This document shows, in pieces, positions 1 to 10,664 of a DNA stretch of 64,000 bases. The notes below the pieces were generated by a model. It was not told where the DNA came from. It searched no databases and was given only the letters and a program-made list of their open reading frames with translations. Each line of letters starts with the position of its first letter. Position 1 is the stretch's first letter. The stretch is from Apiosordaria backusii (lineage: Eukaryota > Ascomycota > Sordariomycetes > Sordariales > Lasiosphaeriaceae): NCBI GenBank assembly GCA_030549205.1, contig JAUKTV010000001.1, positions 4,960,001-5,024,000 of the forward strand. The letters run 5' to 3'. The translations under genes were made by a program, and so were the position numbers.

Positions 1-588
1 GACTGGAAGAGGGGTTTTTTGATGGGTTTGTAGACAGGGGGGATAATACCCTGCGCTTGCTGCACTACCCCCCTGTGCAAAAAGAGAGGTTTGTTCAGGG
101 AGCGGTTAGGGCGGGGGAGCATAGCGATTATGGGAGTATCACGCTGCTATTTCAGGATAAAAGGGGGGGGCTGCAGGTCAGGGCGCCGAATGGGAGGTTT
201 GTGGACGCGAGGCCAGTGGAGGGGACGGTGGTGGTGAACGCGGGGGATTTGCTGGCTAGGTGGGCGAATGATGGGGTGAGGAGTACGGTTCATAGGGTTG
301 TTGAGCCGCCTCCTCTGCTGAGTGAGGAAGAGGGGGAGGGGGAGGGTGGGGAGGTGAAGGAGTATCCGGCGAGGTATAGTGTTGCGTAAGTGACTTATTA
401 CCTATATGAAGAGTGTGTGAGAAAAATGGAGCAAAGCTGACAAGCAAAACAGGTACTTTTGCAACCCGAACTTTGACAGTTTTATCGAGGCTATTCCGGG
501 CACTTATGGGGGAGAGAAGGGGGAGAACAAGTATGAGGGGATTTACAGTGGGGAGTATCTCGTGCAGAGGTTGAGCGCTACTTATTAA
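1..588 (+). CDS. 2-oxoglutarate/Fe(II)-dependent dioxygenase, isopenicillin N synthase-like (3' part only)
   Basis: The gene runs in from the left edge, so only the C-terminal catalytic half is visible. The open frame can be followed from base 3. An intron at 386-452 (donor GTAAGT, acceptor ACAG) joins ...RYSVA to YFCNPN..., and the stop is at 586-588. The iron ligands of the double-stranded beta-helix fold are visible: H-x-D (HSD, bases 120-128) and the distal His in STVHRV (base 291). The Arg of RYSVAYF is the usual 2-oxoglutarate carboxylate anchor (R-x-S). These enzymes couple oxidative decarboxylation of 2-oxoglutarate to hydroxylation, desaturation or ring closure of a substrate, usually in the cytosol. 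The substrate cannot be told from this fragment. The acidic Glu/Gly-rich insert before RYSVA is unusual but in frame. The gene is convergent with the zinc-cluster regulator to its right. Confidence 0.88.
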
Positions 589-1109
589 TTCTGGGTAAGT
601 GCATTGGCTGTGCGGGCAGTTGGTAGTTGGGAGGCAGTGGTTGGTGAGATGTTGGATGACCACAACATGGAGTCTGGGTACCTAAGGTAGTCGAATGGGT
701 AATGATTTGTAAAGGTTAGCTTCGTTGGATACCAGTTTACTTTTTGAATAGTATTTGCCTGTTCATATTGAAATAGTTAAAATTCTGGAAATCGGTATCA
801 ACATCAGCTTACCTAGTAACCTACCGAGGATCACTCTACGAATAAGCGCAAGCTCTTCGAGATGCTGAGAAACCCAACTTCAGTTGGGTACTATAGCCAG
901 ATTAGAAAACACTAGAAAGTAAAATGATCGTGTGGGAACTCTAAGCATTTGATGCTGGCATGGTACCTGGTAGTTTCTTGCTATAGTCTAGTTTTCTTTT
1001 CCAAGAACGTATGCTTGACAGGAAAAGTGTACTACAAACAATATAAATTTGGTATCTCTCAAAAGAAAACTATAAACTCTCAAACAACTTCTTGAAGTAG
1101 GTCCTCGCG

Positions 1110-1161
1110 CTCGCACTCGCAACTCGCACTCGCAACTCGCACTCGCAACTCGCACTCGTAC
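1110..1161. repeat. 13-bp minisatellite, about four copies
   Basis: The unit CTCGCACTCGCAA occurs three times exactly at 1110-1122, 1123-1135 and 1136-1148. A fourth, partly diverged copy runs to 1161. It lies in the non-coding spacer between convergent genes. Confidence 0.9.
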
Positions 1162-1370
1162 TCGTTATACTCACACACTCGCTCGCTCATGTACATCCAT
1201 CTCCAACCCTCCCCATCCTTACAAACTGAGCCGCACGACATTGCCTGTATGTACACACACATCCATCTTCCAAATTTGTGTTCAATCTCGAACTTGTGTC
1301 GCTCCGACTTGGTATTTACTCGCTCGCTCGCTTATGCACCCTGATTTCCCTTCCCTCCCGGCCTGCCTGT

Positions 1371-1395
1371 AACCTAACCTAACCTAACCTAACCT
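1371..1395. repeat. (AACCT)5, telomere-like pentamer array
   Basis: Five perfect AACCT units, which read TTAGG-type on the other strand. The usual telomere unit of filamentous ascomycetes is the hexamer TTAGGG, so this is a related pentamer and not a canonical telomere seed. It lies about 160 bp beyond the stop codon of the zinc-cluster regulator, probably in or near its 3' UTR. Confidence 0.85.
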
Positions 1396-1556
1396 ACCCA
1401 AAATGCCCCCATTCCAATCCGTCCATCCGCTTTGCTAAAAAAATGCGCGCCAGAATATCATCGATCAAAACGAAATACACGCACACACACGCGCACACAA
1501 AGTATACACACACCAAGGAAACCACACTAGTTATACACCCCCCTTCCTTTCCACCC

Positions 1557-4500
1557 CTAATGATGATGCATCCCCCCCATCCCCCCAAACATACTCCCAA
1601 AAGCATCCAACCCTCCTCCCACTCCCCCTCCTCCCCCGCCCAACCCCCCGCCTAACCCATCCCCCGGCCCACCAATCTCAGGCGGTTCCATATTAAACGG
1701 CATAAACCACGCCGAGCTCGGCTCCCCAAACGCAGCATGAAGAGCAGCATCTTGATGTGCCCTGCCATGGCCTCCATGCCCACCGTGATGTCGTCCACCG
1801 TGACCATGTCCATCATCCCCCCTGCCTCCAGCACCCCCACCTTCCCCGTGATCTTGTGCCCAACCTGCTAGGGAGGATGCCAAGGGGTGGTGGTCTACAC
1901 CGTTACCGTAGGCACCAAAGACTAACTGGCGATCGAGTTGCGGTAGGCCGTGGGCGCCGAGGGCACCCATTGCGAAGGGGTCAGGTGGGAAGAAGGAGTG
2001 GTGAGCTGCGTGGTGAGGGTGGTGATGGGAGAGGTGGGAGACTGCTACTGGTGATACTGGGGAGAGGGCGTGGTAAGCGGAGGCGTTGGTGATAGTTAGG
2101 GGGTTGAACGGACTTGGGCCACTGGATTGAGGACCAAGCGCACCGTTTGCTGCGTTGGCGGAGAAGGATCGTTGATGGAGTCTAGCTGCGTGGATTTGCT
2201 CTGCTGTTGCACCTGGGTGGTGACCTCTAACAAAATCAGTTTGCAATGGTGATAGCACTGGATCGTTGGCTCCCCTTTGTGAGCCGGCAGTGGAGGCTTT
2301 TCGGACCATGGATTTCCGTTTGAGTTGTCCTGCTCCTGGCTGTCCTGGGCGGGATATACCATTGGGACCAGCATCGCCGCTATGTGGGGAGAGGGTAGTG
2401 AAGAATTCTTCTACAGTGTGAAGTTCGGGTTTTTGTTCTAGAACGGCGTCTTCGCCTTTTTCTTTCTTCTTGTAGGTGGCTGGGTCGAGGAAGTCGGATT
2501 GTGAGACACCGTGGGGATACCGGTCGAACCAGTCTCCGTACTGGAATATCGGTGAGGCAGCATTTTCGTTGGCTGGGTTGCCTTGCCTCGCGGCATCGGC
2601 GCAGGTGCGGTATTGTTCGCGAAGGTTCTCTGACATCCAGTGGAACATGCCCCAGTATCGTCTCATCTTGGACAGAAACTTGACATTGGTGGCCAGGTTC
2701 CGTTTCGATGTCGCTTCCATTGAGGGGTTGCCCGAGAAAATGCCAAAAATATGGACTGTGCTAGACAGGAACGCACAGTATCCTGTGAATGGTGCCGTGA
2801 TAAAGTGAGACTCGGCATCCTTGAGTAACTCTGATATCCGGTTCGCCGCAGCGAATGCTTTTGCGCCCGCCTTGGTCACAAACGCCTTTGGGACATCCTG
2901 TTGTGACTGACCATTCGGGGATGAGACGGCAAACCTGTTCATGAAAAGAATATTTTGCTGGACCGAGATGTGCAGAAACAGAAACTGGTTGGCCATGTTG
3001 TCCGTCTCGTGCAAGTGCAGGTTTTCTGGCGTATAGGCCAGTGACTCTGGCAGCTCAAAGTCTTCGGTCTGTTTGAGGAGTTTGGCGTATTCGGAATCCG
3101 GACTCCACATGGGATGCGGATCTAGCTCCTTTCCGCCCTGGTTAAGGTACCCGATGATGCGCCCCCACAACGCGATGGCCTTGATCATCCAGGCTGCCAC
3201 GCCCATGTTGTCCTTGGCCTCTGTTGCTTGGCCTTCGGTCATGGGTTCCAGCACCTGTCCGTTGAGCATCTCGGTAGGTCCAGGCATGTCATATTGGAAG
3301 TTCTTCTCCTTAATGGGTAGTGGAATCTTGAGTGTTTCCTCTCTGATGAAACATGGCCGGTCGGTTCCTGACGAGTTGAATCGGTCCATCAAAAAGCACG
3401 CCCACATGGTGCGCCTCCGAATTTCTCGGTCGATAAAGCTGAGTTGTGTCTTCCCCGTCACCCGGAGGGGATCATGTTCGAGATCCTTATGAAGCTGAAG
3501 AGCAAACGCCATGCGGATGGCCTGTCCTCCCAATGACCAACTCCGCCCGCCATGGCATGTGCCAAATTCATGCAGACCCAAAATCAGCAGACAGGTCAAA
3601 ATCGTAATGTTTGGCCATTCGTATCGTTTCGTAAGAATATCGCGGGCAGTCAACGCCCACTCCTCCCCGCGAAGGAAATTCGGATTTGTGGCGAGCTTTG
3701 GGTGGTTAGAGAAGCGTGCGGCGATGGCACAAACCGAAAGGATCAAAACAGGAGGTAAAGCGCCGGCCCTGGTATTGCAAAGTCAGTAACTGGACCCAGA
3801 AACCAGTTGTGATCAACATACTTGAGCTTCCTCATAAAGCTTGGTTTATGTAGTATGTGGTAGGCTTGGCCGTAAATGTTCTCAAAAAATACTTCGGCCA
3901 AATGCTCCTGAATCTCCTTTGATGGCAGAGCATCGCCACCTTCATGGAGCAACTTGGACTCCTCCGCCTCCTGTACCAGCATCGTTGAGGGCTTATGGGG
4001 CCCATCCAGCTTGGATCGGGATGGGGCTCGCGCCCAATTTTCCAAATCGGGCCCGAAGGCTTCATCAGCACCGCGCTTCTTCGCCGCTCCCTTGTTGCTG
4101 GTGAGAGTTCCAGGAATAGCCGGTTTGACAACCGCGCGGGTTACTGACGCCGCCATGGAATCCTGTTCTGATTTCGGTACCACCTTGATAATGCGCTCCT
4201 CCATTCTCTTCAACCGCTTGTCCAGCATGGCCATATAGTCTGTCCTCGGCGCCGCCTTGCGTGCCGTTACCTTGTAAACACAAGGAATACGAGACCGCAA
4301 GCAATGCTTGCAGGCTGGCTTCTCTCCCGAGCACCTGATCTTTTTGCGCCGACAGGCGATGCAGGCCAGAGGCAATCTCTTGCGCTCCTTGCCTGCCTTT
4401 GTCTTGAGCTCGCTCCATGCCGGTGTGGAATCTGTTTTATCCCCCTTTGCCTTCCCACCCATATCTGTCCCATCTCCTAACCCGCCCGTGGCAAGGCCAA

Positions 4501-4942
4501 ACTCGTCTGACATGGGCTCCTCTAGGGAGTTGCCGCCGTTCTGATTGCTGTCAGGGCTACCATTCTCAGAAGCGTCCATGCTAGACTGTCGCTGGCCATT
4601 GGTGTCGCTGTAAGAGGTTTGAACAGTGATAGAGGTCGCCTGGTTCTGTTGGTCGTGCATCGATGCTACCGAAGGTGGTTGTGAAGGCGCAAACACATCT
4701 GGAGTGTGATCATCAAAGGTTGGTGGAGCTAGACCAGCCATGGGTGAGTCGTCCTGGTACGAGAACTGGAAATCACCAAAATGGGAGGCGTCTACAAGGT
4801 CGTGTGTGGCCGCCGTAATAGTTCCCATTCCGTCATTAGATGTCTCCAATTTGAGGGCTTGTAGAGCAGCAGACGATTCGGGTTGCTCGTTGTGGGCGTC
4901 AGTGCCGTCTGCCGAAGGCGAGAAATCGAGCTCCAGCGACAT
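1557..4942 (-). CDS. Zn(II)2Cys6 transcription factor with fungal-specific regulatory domain
   Basis: A nuclear regulator of 1110 residues in two exons: 4942-3822 and 3768-1557. The intron at 3769-3821 is 53 nt (donor GTATGT, acceptor CCAG); splicing gives ...FMRKLKAGALPPVLILS..., a smooth fungal transcription-factor domain. The binuclear zinc cluster is at Cys194, 197, 204, 211, 214 and 221 (spacing C-x2-C-x6-C-x6-C-x2-C-x6-C). A basic linker and short coiled coil (MLDKRLKRMEERI) follow, as expected for dimeric binding to CGG half-sites. The first 180 residues are acidic and Ser/Gln-rich, possibly an activation region. The middle-homology domain spans roughly residues 330-700. The tail is low-complexity, rich in His, Gly and Asp and ending GGMHHH. 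The target pathway is not evident from sequence. Upstream lie 5.7 kb without another recognised gene, so a long 5' regulatory region or leader is likely. Confidence 0.9.
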
Positions 4943-7900
4943 GACGAAAGGATGGCACTCCTGCGCTTTGGTAAAAAATTGGTGTGTTCAGAGACCTAGC
5001 AGCTACCCTTCAGTGGGCAGGTATATGGTAGCAACAAGCAGGCGAGGTGTCGTTGAGAGACTCGGTGGCTCGTTCGCGAAACACAGCGCTTCGCTTCGGT
5101 CCAAGCTTCCCACACGACCAGACCAAACCCTTGGTCCCTCTCCTTCACCTCACTTTAGAATATCTAGGACGGCGACAACGATTTCAGAAGATGCACAGGA
5201 ATATCGCATGGTATGCGGGGCGGCGGTGTGGTGTCACGAGCTGCTACCTGACATTGACATGTCCCCTGAGGACTCCAAACAAAGCGCTTTCCAGGATACG
5301 AATTCTCGAATCGTAATACCCGAAGTGTTTCCCGGTCGTGACTGTGTCTTCGGTTTCTGGGTAAGCGATCCGCCGTGCTGTTCTCGAGCAGCGAAATAGG
5401 GGGTACAAGTCGTCGCAGTCGTTCGCGTCCAGTCGTCTTGGGAATGAGCAAGTTGGATGGAGAGTTGTGGTGGGAAAAGACAAATCCGAGAAGCTGGCGG
5501 AAGAGGGAGGCGACAGGACTGGGGTTGGAGTCTTTTGGCGTTTGGTGTTTCCCAACCACAGGCGTCTCCAAGCCCGGCTTGGTGGATCACCAAGAGAAGG
5601 GTCTGGCGAAACTAGCGAAGAGAAGCGTTTTCGGCGACTGAACAGTGGGGTAACATGCTGTTTCGGTTTTCTTGCGTTGCGGACGATCCAGGAGCTAGAC
5701 CGCCCAGGGCAAGGAAGACAGCAGGGAGCCACCTCGTAATACCGAATAGGCCGTTATGTCCTTTTTGTTTTCTCTCTTCTGCGATTGGGTGCTTGAGCCG
5801 ACTTTAGTCTGGGTCGGATTTGCTGTGTCAAAATGCGACGACGTGGGGAGCAGGGAAACAGGGGCCTGCAAGTCAATATACGACAAGCGGAGGGGAGACA
5901 GAGTATGGGGGAGGATCAGGGAAAAGATGGGGTAAATAGATTGAACGCGGAGACACAGTGACAGTGCTGGTCCAAAGGAAGTTGCAAAGCCCACGGCGGG
6001 CCGACTGGCTTCTAATGGGACCTATCAAGCGCCCTCTCCCCTCATTTTCCGTCATATCGAGAGAAGAGCATGGGGAACTCGTACCTCACAGCAGTCAAGG
6101 TCGAGGCGGGCTACCTACCACCCCTCCTGCATGCACCAGAGCATGTGTCAAGGAGGTCAGACACACGTTCTTGCTTGCAGCTGAAGCAAGCCACACACCA
6201 AGCAGCATCACGGACCAACAGGATGCTCACAGAGCTCGTGTGAGTGGACTGCTTCCATGTTCCCGCATTGCAGAAGCCCAGGCTGACAGGACACTACTTG
6301 CACCGCGCACGGGCGGCTGCTCCTTCGTCCGGGGGATGTACACCACAAATAGTGTGTGTAGATATTCTTAACCATACACAGGGAAGGCAAAACGAACTGA
6401 GATGGAGGGCAGGGCCAGGAACCGGTTCGTCTCTGTCGGTGTCGGAGGGGTGGTGGGAGCAACTTTCAGCGCGGATATAATTGTATGAGCGAGGGGCGGT
6501 CATCTTGATCCATCTGCCAGCCTGCCATGGTAAAATTCCGAGAATACGCCGCCAGGCAATATAGGATGTACAGCATGACAAGGGTGCTTGGCTGGTGCCC
6601 TCTATTGTCCCGATGTCGATGTATTGTATATTATCCCTGGATTTTGTCGTTGGAATTGCTCCCTCTCGTTGTACAGCGCATACGCATCTCTTGTCACAAT
6701 GTTGAGCCATCATGTCGTCTCGGTGTCTCCAGGTGTTTGTGGGGACCGGCAAGGATGGGCCGCGATGACGGGCGGGAATGTTGAAATCTTGTGGGGTTCG
6801 GAGCAGGGTTCGGGTGACCAAGCCCCGAGCAAAGAGCGAGTCCCGTCGCGCCCAGGAAGCCGGGACCTGATGTCGAAGTGTCTTGACTCGTCTCCGGTGA
6901 TGACCGCTGGGCACCGTATCTTGGCGGGGATAGAAACTCCGATGATGCCCAGTGAGGTGAGCAAGGCTTCGATCCGATTCTTGTTGGCCCTTGCGAAGAG
7001 CTTCAAGTCGCACAATGTGCTGTCAAGCGCGAGCAGAAAAGAGAATACAACATGCTGTAACACAGTGACAGTGACAGCTACGGCGGTTGACGGAAGCAGG
7101 TTCCACAATCCTTGCTGGACTCGTGGGAAGACGGAGTGTGGGCGTGACCTTGGCAATTTTGTGGCGCCGCTCCACCAAACCCACTTGGGACAAGGCCCAA
7201 AGTCAACCTTCTTCCTGTCAGATCTGCCCAAAATGACAGTCTTGGAAATGATCACCACCAAATATTGGTGGACCTGCATTTATCAACGACGAGTACATTC
7301 AATACTTACGTGGACACCGACAACGACATCCAAAACTTCATCTCGAAATCATTGAAATCACGACAGCGGAACAAGTCACCCTTTCGGCGGTTTTCTCGTT
7401 TCGTGCCGCCTCCCCACTATTATTCCCCTACAATGACCTCCATCTCATCAATTCTCCGCCCCAATGATGACGGCTCTACAGCATAAGAAACAATCAAGAA
7501 AGCTTCGGCGTCTTCTCTTGCATGTCCACGCTGATGCGTGATGCCTGGCCCATATTGGGTTGCCACCAGCTATCATGGGAGCTATGTATATCAAAGTAAG
7601 ATGGTCACAGCCCTCACCACATGTATCGATTTTAGGTTACAGCAGCACACCACCCACGAAAACAATGGCAGGCAACAAATCCCTCTAGTTCCCAACATGC
7701 CCCGGAACGCGCGGGATCTTCAGCTGCTGTACTATTTTTTTCGCTTTGCCGTGAGCCAACTCTGCCCAGAGCGACTTTGCTGTCACCTTACCTGTCAGCA
7801 ATGGTCGTGTTATAACAGGCATGACTGCAGTCAAGAGCAAGTCCAGCCGTCCAACCTGGGGAAGACGGGAAGCGTGGAGGGGTTACATGGCTCGATTCGA

Positions 7901-10664
7901 TCCGTCCTTCTTCTCCAGCTTCCGAATTGGCATTTGCTATATTGGCTTGTCAAACCGACAATTATCCGCAGCGCAGCTCATAACTTTTCCTCCACCTCAG
8001 CGATTACTACCCCAGATAATGCCATCCAAGACGAGACAACGCTGGCCAACGGCTTGGAGACACCGCCTCCGCTGTTACCCTCTTCCGGACCGTTACCACC
8101 TAAAATCCAGGATCAAAAGAACCAGCTCACGCTGACGTTGGCCTTAGCAATCTACCAAGTTCACAAAGACAGCGTTGCTTTTTTCATCGTCCTCGCATTT
8201 TGCTAGGCAAGAGGCGATGTTACAGCAGATTTGGACGGACGCCAAGTGGCCAAACCTGTCATCCAACGCGAGGATGAGGTTCATGATGATGACTTGCTCA
8301 TCATTGCAACCTCAAATATTGCCCGTCATTAAAAGGCGCTTCCAACAAGCGAGTCATCTCTGTGGTGTGGACGTTATCACACAGCGTTATACTCGTGGGC
8401 ACGGGATCTGCAGATTGGTTTCAACGGGCCCCGCGATGATCATGTTCTTCGCAGTCCCGTCTGCCTCCTTTGGGAAATGTTGCGCTTGGTCAAAGTCACG
8501 GGGCGAGAGTCTGGATCGAAACGTTTAGGGTCACCTCTCCATCCCGCCCTCTGCATCCACTTGCAGCGCGACCGGGAATCGCGTACATGCTACGCCGTCT
8601 CTGCCTTCAATCTCTCCTATCCAAGATCCAATCGGAACCTCAGATGGCCCGCTTACGGTTCTTGCTCCAGGACGCTGCAGGTCTTCTTCTTGATATGTGC
8701 TGCTGCTCCCCACCAGCCTGGATCGTTGCCCACGCGCACGTCAGAAACACACCACTTTGGCGGACTTTGTCCCGCACTCTGAACCACAACGGGTTCAACC
8801 GCGGCAGGTTCAGATGACTGACTACAAAGTGTCGACGACTTCGGCCGGCAAAAGCCACTGCCCTATCCTGCCTTACCCAGTCATAAAAGCTGGGGGTGGG
8901 CGGAAGTTTGATGACGGACGGGTTAAATTCGAACAGGCTGTTCCCAGGGACAATTTCATAACCAGGGCGACCGTTGCACAATCTGAATCTATCCCTCTTT
9001 TCTCACCGAATGAGAAAGCCACTAGGAACCCCATCAATCACCAGATCAAACGAAATTCATGCCCGCAAGGTAAGCTCATTCTCCGTTGAACGCCACACAT
9101 AGATGAAGTCAAGCACTCTCATCTCTTTTCTTCTTTTGACTTGCCTGACTTGCATCTGAGTACAGGTCTTGGCTGTGGTTGTAAGTGATGAGGGTCTAGC
9201 CAATCGGGTATTTAGAGGTTGCACTTTGTCAACTTGGGCTCGGTTCATCGTACCGATCATCACCTCCTCTTCTGAATCGCTTGGTCCCTTCCCCGTTGCT
9301 CGCTTGACAATTTTTTTTCTTGAGATTCACGATCGTGACAGGCAGGCAGGCGGTCAGAGAGGTAGAAAGGTAGGTAAGGTAGGGTATTATTGCTTGCTCA
9401 CGGGCCGCTTGCTTGATTTGACCTCTCCTGTGCTAGGGTACGATGAAGTGAAAGCCCGATTTGGACATCCGGACTCGTCTCCAGGTATCGAAGACAGGCT
9501 TACGGCCTTGGTTCGTCCGATTTGAGAGGACTGCATTACATACATACAAGCCTCAAAAAGTGTAACTCCGGTTCTAGGAGGTGAGGTAATGGGTTTGACA
9601 GCTTGAAATGCAACTTCAGCACATAGCTACACAAGATCTCTCTAGCTATATCCAACAGCCAAGAGAATCAGAGATAGGTCTTTATGTACATGGCTTCATA
9701 TTTCTACCTAGCATATCCAGGCACAAAAGACTGGATTAACCCTAAATACAAGCAAAATGCACAAGTAAAACACCCAGCTATTTTCAACACCACAGAAACT
9801 GGTATAAACGGAGGAACTCCTACAGCCTCACCTTACTATTCTACCCCTGTGATCCTAAGATGATCTTGTTCGCCACCGAAGTAAAGTCCACATCTCATGG
9901 AACGTAGCTTATCACACAAGAAATATTATCTCAAATCAACTAGGGAGAACCAAGTACACTTGCTCCTGCCAAAACGCAAGCTCAGACATGCCATCAACGA
10001 AGAATAAGAACATCATCACATTCATGAATGCGAGCTGCTTTTCATGAACCGCACAAATCAATAAAAATCATAAAATTCAACACCAACATTCGAGCTTAAG
10101 GTACCTTGCTAACAAAGTCTTGGCAAGAAGAAACTAGAACACCAAACTATCTCCAAAAACGCCATAACCATCATTACCTAAGGTATCAAGCAAGAGGCGG
10201 GCAAACACAGGATTCTTAAACGGTGAGCCCCATGAACAACGACATCAAAGGCTATGGATCCATGCAACACAAGGCCTCCCAAACCGACAGCTAGACCAAG
10301 CGCATTATGGACTCACATATCCCTAAAGCATGCAAGAGAACCGACCAAGCATCAGAAAGTCGCACAGTTAGCGAGCTCCGAAATGCTTAGAAAGATGAAG
10401 ATGTAGGCAAGTAGCGCGTCTCTCTTTTAGCCTCTAATTTTTGTCGACAGCAACGAGGGCTCACCGCATTGTTTGAGGGATAAAAGTCTCAAATGATGAC
10501 CTGACAGAGAGGGCAGTTATATGTAGATAAAAACAGTTACACATTCAGAAAAGTTCTTTTGAGAGTAAAAAGAAACCAAGCAAATTAAACCTCCATTCGC
10601 TATATGCACAAAAATCACATCTCTATTCCTTCTCTAGCAACCCTGACCATTCCATAATTATTCC
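4943..10664. other. 5.7 kb intergenic region, no supported gene
   Basis: This lies between the start of the zinc-cluster regulator and the end of KRI1. Several chance-like ORFs of 100-255 codons occur on both strands (for example around 5244-5732, 6294-7013, 6588-7355 and 7538-8206). They overlap one another and show no family motif and no convincing intron-joined extension. The left part probably holds the promoter and perhaps a long leader of the regulator. From about 9540 to 10660 the sequence is AT-richer and has no ORF of note; its right end should be the KRI1 3' UTR. A non-coding transcript cannot be excluded. Confidence 0.6.

Larger units (their letters stand above)
589..1556. other. 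Intergenic, convergent gene ends; short tandem repeats
   Basis: No coding region is recognised between the dioxygenase stop and the stop of the zinc-cluster regulator. It should hold both 3' UTRs. It contains a 13-bp minisatellite (1110-1161), an (AACCT)5 array (1371-1395) and short CTCG/CA-rich runs. The short ORFs here are low-complexity and look like chance. Confidence 0.7.

Noticed and set aside
6588..7355. 255-codon ORF on the plus strand, overlapping 189- and 239-codon ORFs on the minus strand
   Set aside because: No motif, several dense overlapping frames, mixed composition without fold-like pattern; best read as chance in a non-coding interval.
7538..8206. 222-codon ORF upstream of KRI1
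   Set aside because: No recognisable domain and competing frames at 7821-8135; no supporting intron extension.
8770..8800. tRNA B-box-like sequence (GGGTTCAACC)
   Set aside because: No matching A box, acceptor stem or anticodon arm nearby.
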